A stretch of 64,000 bases of DNA from Mycolicibacterium neworleansense (lineage in GTDB: Bacteria > Actinomycetota > Actinomycetes > Mycobacteriales > Mycobacteriaceae). The notes beneath the pieces were generated by a model. That model had not been told where the DNA came from, made no database searches, and saw only the letters and a list, made by a program, of their open reading frames with translations. The stretch lies in contig NZ_CWKH01000001.1 in assembly GCF_001245615.1 (NCBI RefSeq), positions 496,001-560,000 on the forward strand. Reading direction: 5' to 3'. The position numbers and the translations under genes are program-made. Below are positions 1 through 9,077 of this stretch, in pieces (position 1 is the first letter of the stretch; the number at the start of each line of letters is the position of its first letter).

Positions 1-76
1 TGACGCCATGACCCAGGAGCGCATCGCACTGGACAAGGTGTCGGACTACCTGGCGGTGCGGCTCAAGGGCGCCTGA
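1..76 (+). CDS. C-terminal end of an unidentified protein (5' truncated by window edge)
   Basis: Reading in frame from base 2 gives 24 residues ending in YLAVRLKGA followed by a TGA at 74-76, with strong third-position GC as in the neighbouring genes. The piece is too short to recognise a family. It converges on the DUF302 gene and their 3' ends overlap by about 14 bp. I assign no function. Confidence 0.55.
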   Translation, partial: DAMTQERIALDKVSDYLAVRLKGA

Positions 77-590
77 TCCTTTCGTCGAGCAGCTGCGCGG
101 GGACATCGCCGTCGAGCAGTTCGATCAGCCTCGCCAACAACCCGTCGAGGTGGTGGCCGACCGCGGTGATCGCCGGGTCGCCGTAGCTGGCGAACAGCAG
201 GCTCGGCTGATCGACGGCAAGTACGGTGCCGTCCGGGCCGGCATAGAGCAGCGTGCGCAACGGCGCGTGCAACATGACGCCCGCGTCGTGACGGAACATG
301 CGTTCGGCAATGGTGTGGTTGCCCATCAGGTACTCGGTGGCCCGCGACGTCGAACCGGACAGCGCCATCGTCGGCGAGACGTCGATACTGAAGTACCGCA
401 TGAAGCCGTGTGGGGCTTGCTGCTTCGCCACGGCGACCACGTCGTCCCAGTCCGACGCGCCGTCGTATGCGCTGAGATCGACTGCCGGTACCAGTGATTC
501 GTAATGTTCGCGGGCGCGGTCGTAGTCATCGGGCAGCGCGATCAGCAGCCGCCGGCTCGGGTGGTCGACGACGCCGCTGCGTCGCGTCAT
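63..590 (-). CDS. DUF302 domain protein
   Basis: A protein of about 175 aa. Residues 65-160 have the DUF302 pattern: a GN-H-T-A core followed by a hydrophobic P-L-R-T-L-L-Y strand and a D-G-T-V-L-A-V-D turn. The biochemical role of DUF302 is unknown. I chose the ATG at 590 because it forms a four-base ATGA overlap with the stop of the upstream alcohol dehydrogenase, typical of translational coupling; an ATG two codons earlier (596) is also possible. It is the third gene of an SDR-dehydrogenase-DUF302 operon that runs leftwards. No signal peptide or membrane segment is visible, so it is probably cytosolic. Confidence 0.8.
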   Translation of the reverse strand: MTRRSGVVDHPSRRLLIALPDDYDRAREHYESLVPAVDLSAYDGASDWDDVVAVAKQQAPHGFMRYFSIDVSPTMALSGSTSRATEYLMGNHTIAERMFRHDAGVMLHAPLRTLLYAGPDGTVLAVDQPSLLFASYGDPAITAVGHHLDGLLARLIELLDGDVPAQLLDERIRRP

Positions 591-1618
591 TGCCATGATC
601 CCGCGACGTCGAGGACGACCCGGAAACGGGCCTGGCCCGACATCATCCGCTCGTAGGCCTTCGGCGCTTCCTCGAACGGCATCACCTCGACCATCGGCGA
701 AATGTCGTTGGCGAGGCTGAATGCGAGGTTGTCCTCATTGTCGATCGCCGAGCCGGTCAGGCTGCCGATGATGCTGCGCCCACCGAGGATCAAGTCGGCT
801 GTGCTGACCGCGATCGGGTCCGGGGCGACCCCGACCACGACCAGTTGCCCGCGCGGACGCAAGCCCGCGGTGAGTGGGCTCATCGAGGCGCCGCTGGCTG
901 CGGTGGCGACGATTGCGGTGGCGCCGCCGAGCGCGTTGAGTTCGGCGGCGGGGTCAGTAGCTGCGCTGTCGATGTAGTGATCGGCGCCCAGTCGCTTTGC
1001 CAGCTCTTCTTTTTCGGCACCGCGGGCGATGGCAGCGACGCGAAAACCGAGCTTCTTGGCGTATTGCACGCCCAGATGACCGAGCCCGCCGATGCCCTGG
1101 ATGGCAACCAGTGCGCCGGGCGGCGCCGCAGTGGCGCGCAGTGCGTTGAACACCGTGACCCCGGCGCACAACAGGGGAGCGGCGGTGGTCGGCGACAGTT
1201 CGGCGGGCACCCGGACCAGACCCGATGCCCGGGCGTACACCACCTCCGCGTAGCCGCCGTCCTCGGTGGTACCCGGTTTGGGCTGATCGCTGCAGTTCAC
1301 AAAATCGCCGCGGCGACAGAACTCGCACTCGTTGCACTGGCCTCCGAGGAATCCCAGCCCCACCCTGTCGCCGGGTTTCCAGGCATGCACTCCGTCGCCG
1401 ATCGCGTCGACCACGCCGATGATCTCGTGGCCGGGTACCACCGGTTGTTCGGGCGCGGGCCGCTGGCCTTCGACGGCCAGCACGTCGCTGTGGCATACCC
1501 CGCAGCTGAGCACCCGTACCCGGACGTGGCCGTGTGACGGTGCAACGAGCTCGCGTTCGACCAGGTCGAATTGGCGTTGTCCGGTCACCTGAAAGGCGCG
1601 GTAGGTCGACATGTCCAT
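587..1618 (-). CDS. Zinc-dependent alcohol dehydrogenase (MDR superfamily)
   Basis: A 343-aa medium-chain dehydrogenase that would interconvert an alcohol and an aldehyde with NAD(P). Catalytic zinc ligands are visible as GVCHSD (Cys42) and PGHE (His63-Glu64). A structural-zinc cysteine cluster (QCNECEFCRRGDFVNC) lies near residues 93-108. The Rossmann motif GIGGLGHLG is near residue 175. Length and motif order match the AdhP/AdhA class of bacterial zinc alcohol dehydrogenases. It lies 20 bp downstream of an SDR gene and overlaps the DUF302 gene, so the three are probably one transcript. The divergent HxlR regulator is the likely controller. The substrate cannot be read from sequence. Confidence 0.93.
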   Translation of the reverse strand: MDMSTYRAFQVTGQRQFDLVERELVAPSHGHVRVRVLSCGVCHSDVLAVEGQRPAPEQPVVPGHEIIGVVDAIGDGVHAWKPGDRVGLGFLGGQCNECEFCRRGDFVNCSDQPKPGTTEDGGYAEVVYARASGLVRVPAELSPTTAAPLLCAGVTVFNALRATAAPPGALVAIQGIGGLGHLGVQYAKKLGFRVAAIARGAEKEELAKRLGADHYIDSAATDPAAELNALGGATAIVATAASGASMSPLTAGLRPRGQLVVVGVAPDPIAVSTADLILGGRSIIGSLTGSAIDNEDNLAFSLANDISPMVEVMPFEEAPKAYERMMSGQARFRVVLDVAGSWQ

Positions 1619-1638
1619 TCTCCTCGGATATCCGGCGA

Positions 1639-2301
1639 TCAGGCGAAGACGGTTGCCCGGGCCTGGCGGGTGAGTTCGTCGGCGAGCACTTCGGTGGCGC
1701 CGGATTCGATACCGTCGACGATCTGGCGAGCGACGTCGGCCGGATCATTCTTCGGGACGTCGAGATCGGCGACCATCGAGGTGTCGGTGTAGCCCAGGTA
1801 GACGCCGACCACATCGGTACCTTGGCCGTCCAGCTCCAGCCGCAGCGAGTTGTTCGCCGACCACAGCGCGGCTTTCGATACGCCGTACGCGCCGAAGCCG
1901 GGTAGCCACGAAAGCACCGAGGCGATGTTGACGAGTGTTCCCCCGGCCAGCTGGGGAGCGAAGGCTCTCGTCACGCGCAATGAGCCGAACAGGTTGGTTT
2001 CGACTACGGATCGGATCTCATCGAGGTCGCTGTTCAGCAGCGACTTGCCGCCGGTCACGCCGGCGTTGTTCACGACGATGGTGGCGTCGGTGGCCAGTGC
2101 GGCCAGCTTGGCGACCGAATCACCGTCGGTGATCTCGGCCGCGACGACAACCACCCTCGGGTCGGTGCTCGGCTCGGGGCTTCGGCTCGTGGCATAGACC
2201 TTGGCAGCGCCGCGTGCGAGCAGCTCGTCCACGATCGCCTTGCCCAGCCCTTTCTGGCCACCGGTTACCACTGCCGTTGCACCTTGGATCTGTCGGGACA
2301 T
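1639..2301 (-). CDS. Short-chain dehydrogenase/reductase (SDR)
   Basis: A 220-aa classical SDR. The cofactor motif TGGQKGLG is at residues 13-20, NNAG at 78-81, the catalytic Ser near 128, and the YxxxK pair at Tyr139 and Lys143 (YGVSK). It would reduce a carbonyl or oxidise an alcohol with NAD(P)(H) in the cytosol. The start has a good ribosome-binding site (GAAGGAG) a few bases upstream. It is the first gene of the leftward operon with the zinc alcohol dehydrogenase, and its promoter region (about 93 bp) is shared with the divergent HxlR regulator. It is somewhat short at the C-terminus, as in SDRs used as quinone or aldehyde reductases. Substrate unknown. Confidence 0.92.
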   Translation of the reverse strand: MSRQIQGATAVVTGGQKGLGKAIVDELLARGAAKVYATSRSPEPSTDPRVVVVAAEITDGDSVAKLAALATDATIVVNNAGVTGGKSLLNSDLDEIRSVVETNLFGSLRVTRAFAPQLAGGTLVNIASVLSWLPGFGAYGVSKAALWSANNSLRLELDGQGTDVVGVYLGYTDTSMVADLDVPKNDPADVARQIVDGIESGATEVLADELTRQARATVFA

Positions 2302-2383
2302 TGGATTCTCCTTCGGGTTCGGTTGACTGCACCAACGTCACTACCGTCAAGGCGGGAACCTGGATAGGTATTCCCAACTCAGC

Positions 2384-2389
2384 TAGAAT
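2384..2389 (+). promoter_or_regulatory. -10 element of a probably leaderless hxlR promoter
   Basis: TAGAAT ends 5 bases before the ATG at 2395. In mycobacteria this spacing places the transcription start at or next to the start codon, so the HxlR mRNA is probably leaderless. Just upstream, GGGAA (about 2354) and TTCCC (about 2371) form an inverted pair that could be the regulator's own operator. Confidence 0.5.
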
Positions 2390-2394
2390 AGGGC

Positions 2395-2844
2395 ATGCGC
2401 ACTGATCCGTGGTCCGACGACGTCTGCCCGATCGCCCGCACCATGTCGGTGCTCGGCCAGCGGTGGGCCATGCTGATCATTCGCGAAGCACTGCTGGGCC
2501 GGTCGCGATTCTCGGAGTTCCGCGAACGACTTGGGGTGGCTCCCGACGTACTCAGCGCACGGCTGTCCGAACTCGTGGCGGCCGGCATCCTCGAAGTCGT
2601 CGATTATCAGCAGCCGGGCGACCGAACCCGCAGCCGCTACGTGCTCACCGACGCCGGCCATGAACTCGTCTCGGTGCTCGCTGCGATCGGTCAATGGGGT
2701 CACGTTCACCGGCCGCGTCCGCACAGCAGTCAGTACCGCTTCATCGACACCGACACCGGAGAACCTGTCCGAATCGGTTTTCAACGCAAGGACGGTACGC
2801 CGGTGCCGCGCGGGCAGGTCAGCCTTCAGGAGCGGACCGGCTAG
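2395..2844 (+). CDS. HxlR-family winged-helix transcriptional regulator
   Basis: A 149-aa protein with the HxlR core: CPIARTMSVLGQRWAMLII, then FSEFRERLGVAPDVLSARL (recognition helix region, residues 38-60) and a beta wing around VDYQQPGDRTRSRYVLTDAG. HxlR proteins bind as dimers and often sense quinones, aldehydes or redox state. It is divergent from the SDR/alcohol dehydrogenase/DUF302 operon across 93 bp, so it most likely controls that operon and itself. After residue 105 it carries an extra tail of about 40 residues, longer than many HxlR proteins, which is common in mycobacterial members. Its last 4 bp overlap the convergent TPM-domain gene. Confidence 0.92.
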   Translation: MRTDPWSDDVCPIARTMSVLGQRWAMLIIREALLGRSRFSEFRERLGVAPDVLSARLSELVAAGILEVVDYQQPGDRTRSRYVLTDAGHELVSVLAAIGQWGHVHRPRPHSSQYRFIDTDTGEPVRIGFQRKDGTPVPRGQVSLQERTG

Positions 2845-4868
2845 AAGCGACCGCCACCGCCGCTGTAGCTGCGGCCCGACGAATGCGACGCGCCGCCGTA
2901 GGAGGTCGGGCGGCCCATGCTGCGGCCACCGCCCCAGCTGCCCCCGTACCCGCCGCCGAAGCCACCACCGAAACCGCCGCCGCCGCGCAGGACGTTGCCG
3001 ATGAGGATGCCGCCGAGCACCGCACCGATATCGGACCCGCCGCCTCCGCCGTACTGCGAGGTGTAGGACCGCTGCGCGGCGCGGACGTCGTCATTGGCCT
3101 GGCCCTGGGCCTGAGCGGCCAGCGTCGACGCCCCGTTCGCGTGCGCCACCGCCTCATTGGGGTTCTCGGCCCGCTTGGCCTCGGCGGCCTGCAGCTGTCG
3201 CTGCGCCTCGGCCAGCCGGGTGCGCGCCTCCGGGCCGATGCTGCCGCGTCGGGTCTCGATGAAGTCCGATACCGCTTTGATCCGTGACTGGGCGGTGAAC
3301 AGGGCCTGCTCCAGCGCGCGGGCCAACCGCTCGGCGGCCTCCTGCTGTTCGTGCACGCCGGCCAGCAGCTGGTCGAGTTCAGCGTCGGCCTTGGTCAGCC
3401 GGGTGAAGGTGCCCAGCGGGTCGGACTTGCCGTTGCCCGTGGCATCGTCGGCCGCCTTCTTCGCGGCGTCACGGGCGGTGGCGAGCCGGTCGGCCTGTGG
3501 CGTGCCTGGTTGCCCCATAAGGGAATTCGCCTGGTCGATCCCGGCCTGGATGTCGGTGATGGCCGCGGGCAGACCGGCCAGCGCCCGATTGATGTCGGAG
3601 GCCGCACTGTCCACGGCGTCGAGCAGGGTCCGGGCCTGATCGAGGGCCGACTCGGCTGAGCGGACCGCGTCCACCAGCGCGGTCTGATCGGTGGCCGGCC
3701 GGGACACCAGGCCGCGGGCCGCGGTGACGTTGCGGTCGGCGAACGCCAGTCGTTCCTTGGCGGTGTCCACGTTGGTCGCCACGGAAGTCAGTGCGGTCGC
3801 GTCGAATTGCGTGTGCAGACTGTCCAGGGTCTGTCGGGACGGGTCGATGCGGGCGGTCAGGTCGACCATCTGCTGGGTCATGGCGTCCAGCCGGGCCGGG
3901 GCGTTGATCACCAGATCGCGCAGCTGCTCGAAGGCCTGACTCTGGGTGTCCAGCTCGCGGTCGGCCCTGGCCGCCGACACCACCACCTTGGTGAGCAGCT
4001 CCCGCTGTTGCAGCGGAGTCTCGGGCGCATCGTCATCTAGGGTCTGACGCACGGTGAACGCTTGGGCCAGTGCGGTTTTCGCGTTGGCCAGGGCGGCACT
4101 GAACGGCTCGGTGCGCTTGGACCCGAATTCCTCGACGGCCAATTCCAGCTCGGCCTCACTGGTGCGCACGGCATTGTCGACGTCGACCACGATCGAACGG
4201 GACAGCTCGTCGAGCGCCTCCAACGGCACCGCGGCCAGTGCGTTCGCGTCGGTCGGATCGACCCGCTTGGCCGCCTCGAACTCGGCGTGACGGCGCTTGG
4301 CCCGGCGGCGGCGCGACCACAACCACAGCAGGCCGGCCAGCACGAGCACCACGCCCAGACCGATCAGCATGGCGGGCCACGAGATCCCGGGTGCGGCGGG
4401 GGTTTCGGGTTCGGCGTTCAATCCGTTGGCCGCGGCGATCGCCGCACCCGCCCAGTCGTCACGGCGCAGCGCCGGGGTGACGCTGTTGCGTCGGATGTCG
4501 TCGGCTCGCGCCGAGTTGGTGACGGTATCGGGCACCTGGAAAGCGAACGCCCGGTCCACCGTGGCGACCGCCAGCAGCACGTCGTCGTCACCGAAATCGC
4601 TCAGCTGCATGGTGTTCTGCGCCCAGCCGACCGGGTTCTGCCGGGCGAAATCCTCGGTGAAGACCACCCACAACTTGATGTGGCGGTCGTCGTAGAGCCG
4701 GTCGATCGCGCGCTGCACGTTGCCCCGCTGGGCGCCCGACAACACCCCGGCGTTGTCGGTGAGTTGGCCGGCCAACCGCAGCGGTGGCTCGGCGGCGGCG
4801 CCGGGGGCGACCAGCAGTCCGGCCATCAGGATCGCGAGCAGCATGGACAGCAGACGGGCGATACGCAT
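2841..4868 (-). CDS. Secreted/membrane TPM-domain protein with coiled-coil region and Gly/Ser-rich tail (Rv2345-like)
   Basis: About 675 aa. An N-terminal signal peptide ends near AAAE (residue 27). A TPM domain follows (about 35-155; LTDNAGVLSG, a family called TPM_phosphatase or YgcG-like), then a membrane helix (about 165-187), an Arg-rich stretch and a long alpha-helical, coiled-coil-like region to about 600. It ends in a Gly-rich segment and a Ser/Gly-rich C-terminus. Known TPM proteins take part in membrane protein repair or photosystem assembly; the mycobacterial role is unknown. I prefer the ATG at 4868 because a TAGATT -10 box (4876-4881 on this strand) sits 7 bases upstream, suggesting a leaderless mRNA; a TTG at 4877 is the alternative. 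It is next to dgt as in M. tuberculosis Rv2345/Rv2344c. Confidence 0.85.
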   Translation of the reverse strand: MRIARLLSMLLAILMAGLLVAPGAAAEPPLRLAGQLTDNAGVLSGAQRGNVQRAIDRLYDDRHIKLWVVFTEDFARQNPVGWAQNTMQLSDFGDDDVLLAVATVDRAFAFQVPDTVTNSARADDIRRNSVTPALRRDDWAGAAIAAANGLNAEPETPAAPGISWPAMLIGLGVVLVLAGLLWLWSRRRRAKRRHAEFEAAKRVDPTDANALAAVPLEALDELSRSIVVDVDNAVRTSEAELELAVEEFGSKRTEPFSAALANAKTALAQAFTVRQTLDDDAPETPLQQRELLTKVVVSAARADRELDTQSQAFEQLRDLVINAPARLDAMTQQMVDLTARIDPSRQTLDSLHTQFDATALTSVATNVDTAKERLAFADRNVTAARGLVSRPATDQTALVDAVRSAESALDQARTLLDAVDSAASDINRALAGLPAAITDIQAGIDQANSLMGQPGTPQADRLATARDAAKKAADDATGNGKSDPLGTFTRLTKADAELDQLLAGVHEQQEAAERLARALEQALFTAQSRIKAVSDFIETRRGSIGPEARTRLAEAQRQLQAAEAKRAENPNEAVAHANGASTLAAQAQGQANDDVRAAQRSYTSQYGGGGGSDIGAVLGGILIGNVLRGGGGFGGGFGGGYGGSWGGGRSMGRPTSYGGASHSSGRSYSGGGGRF

Positions 4869-4927
4869 GACCGTCAATCTAGTGCGCTGCGGGGTTGGCG
4901 CGTCGGTTCCTGGCAGACTGTGCGTCG

Positions 4928-6202
4928 GTGAACGCGGATACGCAGTCCTGGTATGACGACTTCGACCGGCAACGTCTGGTGGTCGAGGCGCCCAAGGGTG
5001 CTGCGCTGCCCGGAACCGACACCGAGCACCGGACCGATTTCGCCCGCGACCGGGCCCGCGTGCTGCACAGCGCGGCGCTGCGCCGGCTGGCCGACAAGAC
5101 CCAGGTGGTCGGTCCGCGGCACGGCGACACCCCGCGCACCCGGCTCACCCATTCGCTCGAGGTGGCCCAGATCGGGCGCGGCATGGCGATCGGACTCGGC
5201 TGCGATCCCGACCTGGTGGATCTGGCCGGCCTGGCCCACGACATCGGGCATCCGCCCTACGGCCACAACGGCGAGCGGGCCCTCGACGAGATCGCCAAGC
5301 CCTTCGGGGGATTCGAGGGCAATGCGCAGAACTTCCGGATCCTCACCCGGCTGGAACCCAAAGTCCTTGACGCCGAAGGGCGTTCGGCCGGCCTCAACTT
5401 GACCAGAGCCGCGCTGGACGCGGTGGCGAAGTATCCGTGGCCCAGCTTCGGCACCCGCAAGAAATACGGCTTCTACGACGACGACGCCGATGCGGCGGCC
5501 TGGGTGCGGGCCGGTGCGCCGGGCGAACGGCCCTGCCTGGAGGCCCAGGTGATGGACTGGGCCGACGACGTCGCCTATTCGGTGCACGACGTCGAGGACG
5601 GCGTGATCTCCGGGCGCATCGACCTGCGGGTGCTCGGCGATCCCGACGCCGCGGCCTCGCTGGCCGACCTGGGCGCCCGATCCTTTCCCAGTGTCACGCA
5701 CGACGAACTGCTGGCCGCGGCCGAGCGGCTGTCGCACGTGCCGGTGGTCACCGCGGTGGGACGCTACGACGGCACGTTGGCGGCCTCGGTCGCGCTCAAG
5801 ACCATGACCAGTGAACTCGTCGGGCGCTTTGCCAATGCGGCGATCACCCAGACCCGCGCCGTCGCCGGCGACCGGCCGCTGCGGAGGTTCGACGCCGAGC
5901 TGGCGGTGCCGCCGCTGGTGCGCGCCGAGGTGGTGTTGCTCAAGATGCTGGCGCTGCAGTTCATCATGTCCGATCACCGGCACCTGCAGATCCAGGCCGA
6001 TCAGCGCACGCTGATCCACGAGGTGGCCCTGGCGTTGTGGGCGCAGGCCCCGGGCAGCCTGGACCCGCAGTTCGCGCCCGAGTTCGACCTCGCGGCCGAC
6101 GACGGGGCCCGCTTGCGTGTGGTGGTCGATCAGATCGCGTCCTACACCGAGAGCCGGCTGGAACGCGTGCACGAGGCGCGTTCACCCCGGCCGCTGGGCT
6201 GA
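4928..6202 (+). CDS. dgt: dGTP triphosphohydrolase-like protein (dGTPase)
   Basis: A protein of about 424 aa in the HD-domain dGTPase family, which hydrolyses dGTP to deoxyguanosine and triphosphate and so trims dNTP pools. The HD signature is clear: HS in [16 protein letters not shown] in [20 protein letters not shown], and a later Asp in [19 protein letters not shown]. The start was set at the GTG at 4928, giving [15 protein letters not shown], which fits the N-terminus of the M. tuberculosis homologue Rv2344c as I remember it; an upstream TTG at 4895 is open but unlikely. It diverges from the TPM gene and is followed by convergent and then co-directional genes leading to dnaG, matching the conserved dgt-dnaG neighbourhood. 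The 3' end overlaps the convergent hydrolase by 21 bp. Confidence 0.93.
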   Translation: MNADTQSWYDDFDRQRLVVEAPKGAALPGTDTEHRTDFARDRARVLHSAALRRLADKTQVVGPRHGDTPRTRLTHSLEVAQIGRGMAIGLGCDPDLVDLAGLAHDIGHPPYGHNGERALDEIAKPFGGFEGNAQNFRILTRLEPKVLDAEGRSAGLNLTRAALDAVAKYPWPSFGTRKKYGFYDDDADAAAWVRAGAPGERPCLEAQVMDWADDVAYSVHDVEDGVISGRIDLRVLGDPDAAASLADLGARSFPSVTHDELLAAAERLSHVPVVTAVGRYDGTLAASVALKTMTSELVGRFANAAITQTRAVAGDRPLRRFDAELAVPPLVRAEVVLLKMLALQFIMSDHRHLQIQADQRTLIHEVALALWAQAPGSLDPQFAPEFDLAADDGARLRVVVDQIASYTESRLERVHEARSPRPLG

Positions 6203-7042
6203 CCAGCTCCCCAGGCGGCGCAGCACCAGATCCGGGAGCGCCCACAGCAATGCGCCACCCACTCCGGCGACGACCGTGCGCCGGGCTCTCGGAATCCGGC
6301 CGGCCAGGGTGATCCCGAGGTCGGGGGAGTGGACGGCGTCGTCGCACCCGAACAACAGGTCCACGTCGACGCCGGGCTCCATCAGGTGCGCCGGCCACGG
6401 TGAGCTGGCGAGCACGGTGTCGCGCGCGTATCCGGCCGGCCCCTGGGCGAATCCGTCGGTGAGGGCGGCCCGCAGCATCTCGCGGAAACCGGGATCGTCA
6501 TAGACGACGCCGTCGGAGGCCGGATAGTCCGCCATGATCATGTCGAACAATGCGGCCGCGGTGTACCCGCACAGATCGTGCATCGCGCCGTCGGGATCGG
6601 CGGCGATCGCCGTCACGAAATCGCGGTGCGGCGCGGTCAGCAGCGCGGTCACCGGTGGATAGCCCAGATCGTCGATCGGCGAGGCGAGCACCAGTCCGGA
6701 TGCCCGGCCGGTCCTGGCGAGCGCGAGCCCGAACGGCGCGCCCTGCGAATTGGCCACCACGGGCACCGGGCACCCGGCGACGGCGTCGATCACCGCGGCG
6801 AAGTCTGCCGCGACGGTGTCGAAATCTTTGCCCGGATCGGGATCGGACCCGCCGATCCCCGGACGGTCCACCGAGATCAGGCGGATCCCGTACTCGTCGA
6901 GCCCACGCTGTCCGAACGTCATCCGTCTGCCGCAGCCGGCGCCGGCGATGAACAGCGCCGGCACGCCGGAGTCCGGCCCGTAGGCGGCATAGGCGATGCG
7001 ACGACCGTCGTGTTCGACCCAGTTCTGTCGGGTTTCACTCAC
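6182..7042 (-). CDS. Alpha/beta-hydrolase fold protein
   Basis: A 286-aa alpha/beta hydrolase. A beta-strand/oxyanion region [15 protein letters not shown] is near residues 30-44, DRPGIGGSD near 59-67, and the nucleophile elbow is NSQGA with the Ser near 98. Usually the elbow is GxSxG; here the first Gly is replaced by Ala/Asn, a tolerated variation. An Asp candidate lies in [14 protein letters not shown], but a clear C-terminal catalytic His after it was not obvious, so hydrolytic activity is likely but not proven. It lies convergent to dgt (21-bp overlap) and divergent from dnaG. Substrate unknown. Confidence 0.85.
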   Translation of the reverse strand: MSETRQNWVEHDGRRIAYAAYGPDSGVPALFIAGAGCGRRMTFGQRGLDEYGIRLISVDRPGIGGSDPDPGKDFDTVAADFAAVIDAVAGCPVPVVANSQGAPFGLALARTGRASGLVLASPIDDLGYPPVTALLTAPHRDFVTAIAADPDGAMHDLCGYTAAALFDMIMADYPASDGVVYDDPGFREMLRAALTDGFAQGPAGYARDTVLASSPWPAHLMEPGVDVDLLFGCDDAVHSPDLGITLAGRIPRARRTVVAGVGGALLWALPDLVLRRLGSWSAQRPG

Positions 7043-7104
7043 CGCAGCTCACATGCCTTCCCGCGGCGTCGGCAAACCCGCGCAACGCGACTTCCGCGCA
7101 CGCA

Positions 7105-7110
7105 TAGACT
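7105..7110 (+). promoter_or_regulatory. -10 element for leaderless dnaG
   Basis: TAGACT abuts the ATG at 7111 and lies 6 bases before the GTG at 7117. Transcription would therefore start at about the GTG, which argues for GTG 7117 as the true, leaderless start. Confidence 0.5.
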
Positions 7111-7116
7111 ATGCCG

Positions 7117-9015
7117 GTGGCCGGCCGGATTTCTGATCGCGATATCGCGGCCATTCGTGAAAAAGTCCGCATCGAGGATGTCGTCGGTGACTACGTCCAG
7201 TTGAGGCGGGCCGGGGCCGATTCGATGAAGGGCCTGTGCCCGTTCCACGACGAGAAGTCGCCGTCGTTCCATGTGCGGCCGAATCACGGCCACTTCCATT
7301 GCTTCGGTTGCGGCGAGGGCGGCGACGTCTACGCCTTCATCCAGAAGATCGAGCACGTCAGCTTCGTCGAGGCGGTTGAGTTGCTGGCCGACCGGGTCGG
7401 CTACACCGTCACCTACACCGGCGCGTCGACGACGAACGTCCAGCGGGACCGGGGCAGCCGCAGCCGCTTGTTGGCCGCCAACGCCGCGGCCCAGGAGTTC
7501 TATGCCGAGGCGCTGCGTTCGGATGAGGCGGCCGAGGCGCGCAAGTACCTGACCGAGCGCAACTTCGACGCCGCCGCGGCCGCCCAGTTCGGCTGCGGGT
7601 TCGCGCCGTCGGGCTGGGACACGCTGACAAAGCACTTGCTGCGTAAGGGTTTCGAGTTCAAGGAGCTGGAGGCGGCCGGGCTGAGCCGGGAAGGCAAACG
7701 GGGGCCGATGGACCGGTTCCATCGCCGGTTGCTGTGGCCCATCCGGGTGTCCTCGGGCGAGACCATCGGGTTCGGCGCGCGCCGGCTGTTCGACGACGAC
7801 CAGAACCAGGCCAAGTACGTCAACACCCCCGAGACCGTGCTGTACAAGAAATCACAGGTGCTGTTCGGGCTGGACCGCGCCAAACGCGACATCGCCAAGG
7901 GCCATCAGGCCGTCGTGGTCGAGGGCTACACGGATGTGATGGCGATGCACCTGTCCGGCGTGACCACCGCGGTGGCCTCGTGTGGCACCGCGTTCGGCGA
8001 GCAGCACCTGTCGATGCTGCGCCGGCTGATGATGGACGACAACTTCTTCCGCGGTGAGCTGATCTACGTGTTCGACGGCGACGCCGCCGGCCAGGCGGCC
8101 GCGGTGAAGGCATTCGAGGGCGAGCAGAACCTGTCCGGTCAGTCGTTCGTGGCGGTGGCTCCCGACGGTATGGACCCGTGCGATCTGCGGCTGCGCTCGG
8201 GCGACGGCGCCGTGCGCGACCTGGTCGCGCGTCGAACACCGTTGTTCGAGTTCGTGATTCGCAGCGCGCTGGCCGAACATGACCTGGACAGCGCCGAGGG
8301 CCGGGTAGCCGCGCTGCGGCGCTGCGTGCCGATGGCGGCCCGGATCAAAGACCCGACGCTGCGCGACGAGTATGCGCGGCAGCTGGCCGGCTGGGTCGGC
8401 TGGGACAACGTCGCCCAGGTGATCGGCCGGGTGCGGGAGGAAGCCGGCGGTGGCCGCAAGGACACCCGGCGTCAGCCCGCGCGGCAACAGGCACGACCCA
8501 CGGCGGCCCCCGTGCAACGTCCCAACCCGACCGACCCGACGCTGTGGCCGCAGCGGGAAGCGCTCAAGGCCGGCCTGCAGTACCCGGCGATCGCCGGGCC
8601 GGTGTTCGACTCGCTGACGGTCGAGAGTTTCACCCATCCCGGGTACGCCGCGGTGCGGTCGGCCATCGAGGCCGCCGGCGGCGTGGCGTCGGGCAGTTCC
8701 GGAGCCCAATGGATCGAGGCGGTCCGCGAGCAGACCACGTCCCCGGCGGCAGCCGGCCTGGTCAACGAACTGGGCGTGGAAGCCATCAACGTCGAGGATG
8801 ACGAACAACTCCCGCGCTACATCACCAGCGTGCTGGCCCGTCTGCAGGAAGTCTGGGTGGGCCGCCAGATCGCCGAGGTGAAATCCAAGCTGCAACGCAT
8901 GTCGCCGGTGGAGCAGGGAGACGAATATCACGCCCTGTTCGGTGACCTGGTGGCCATGGAGTCCTACCGCCGCAGCCTGCTCGAGCAGGCCAGCGGCGAT
9001 GACCTGACTGCGTGA
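7117..9015 (+). CDS. dnaG: DNA primase DnaG
   Basis: About 632 aa. It makes RNA primers for DNA replication in association with the DnaB helicase. The CHC2 zinc finger is intact (CPFH near residue 41 and CFGC near 62). The Toprim catalytic core is present (VVVEGYTDVMAMH near 265 and VFDGDAAG near 310), followed by the helicase-interaction C-terminal domain. The protein reads end to end like mycobacterial DnaG. I chose GTG 7117 (MAGRISDRDIAAIRE) over ATG 7111 because a -10 hexamer sits immediately upstream and because the M. tuberculosis protein, as I recall it, begins SGRISDRD. The neighbourhood (dgt, tRNA-Asn, small Rv2342-like gene) is conserved in mycobacteria. Confidence 0.97.
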   Translation: MAGRISDRDIAAIREKVRIEDVVGDYVQLRRAGADSMKGLCPFHDEKSPSFHVRPNHGHFHCFGCGEGGDVYAFIQKIEHVSFVEAVELLADRVGYTVTYTGASTTNVQRDRGSRSRLLAANAAAQEFYAEALRSDEAAEARKYLTERNFDAAAAAQFGCGFAPSGWDTLTKHLLRKGFEFKELEAAGLSREGKRGPMDRFHRRLLWPIRVSSGETIGFGARRLFDDDQNQAKYVNTPETVLYKKSQVLFGLDRAKRDIAKGHQAVVVEGYTDVMAMHLSGVTTAVASCGTAFGEQHLSMLRRLMMDDNFFRGELIYVFDGDAAGQAAAVKAFEGEQNLSGQSFVAVAPDGMDPCDLRLRSGDGAVRDLVARRTPLFEFVIRSALAEHDLDSAEGRVAALRRCVPMAARIKDPTLRDEYARQLAGWVGWDNVAQVIGRVREEAGGGRKDTRRQPARQQARPTAAPVQRPNPTDPTLWPQREALKAGLQYPAIAGPVFDSLTVESFTHPGYAAVRSAIEAAGGVASGSSGAQWIEAVREQTTSPAAAGLVNELGVEAINVEDDEQLPRYITSVLARLQEVWVGRQIAEVKSKLQRMSPVEQGDEYHALFGDLVAMESYRRSLLEQASGDDLTA

Positions 9016-9077
9016 TCGCTCACATCGCGATAGGGTGAGGCGCAGTCGGGCCCCTACACGCGAAAGAGGCGAACCCG

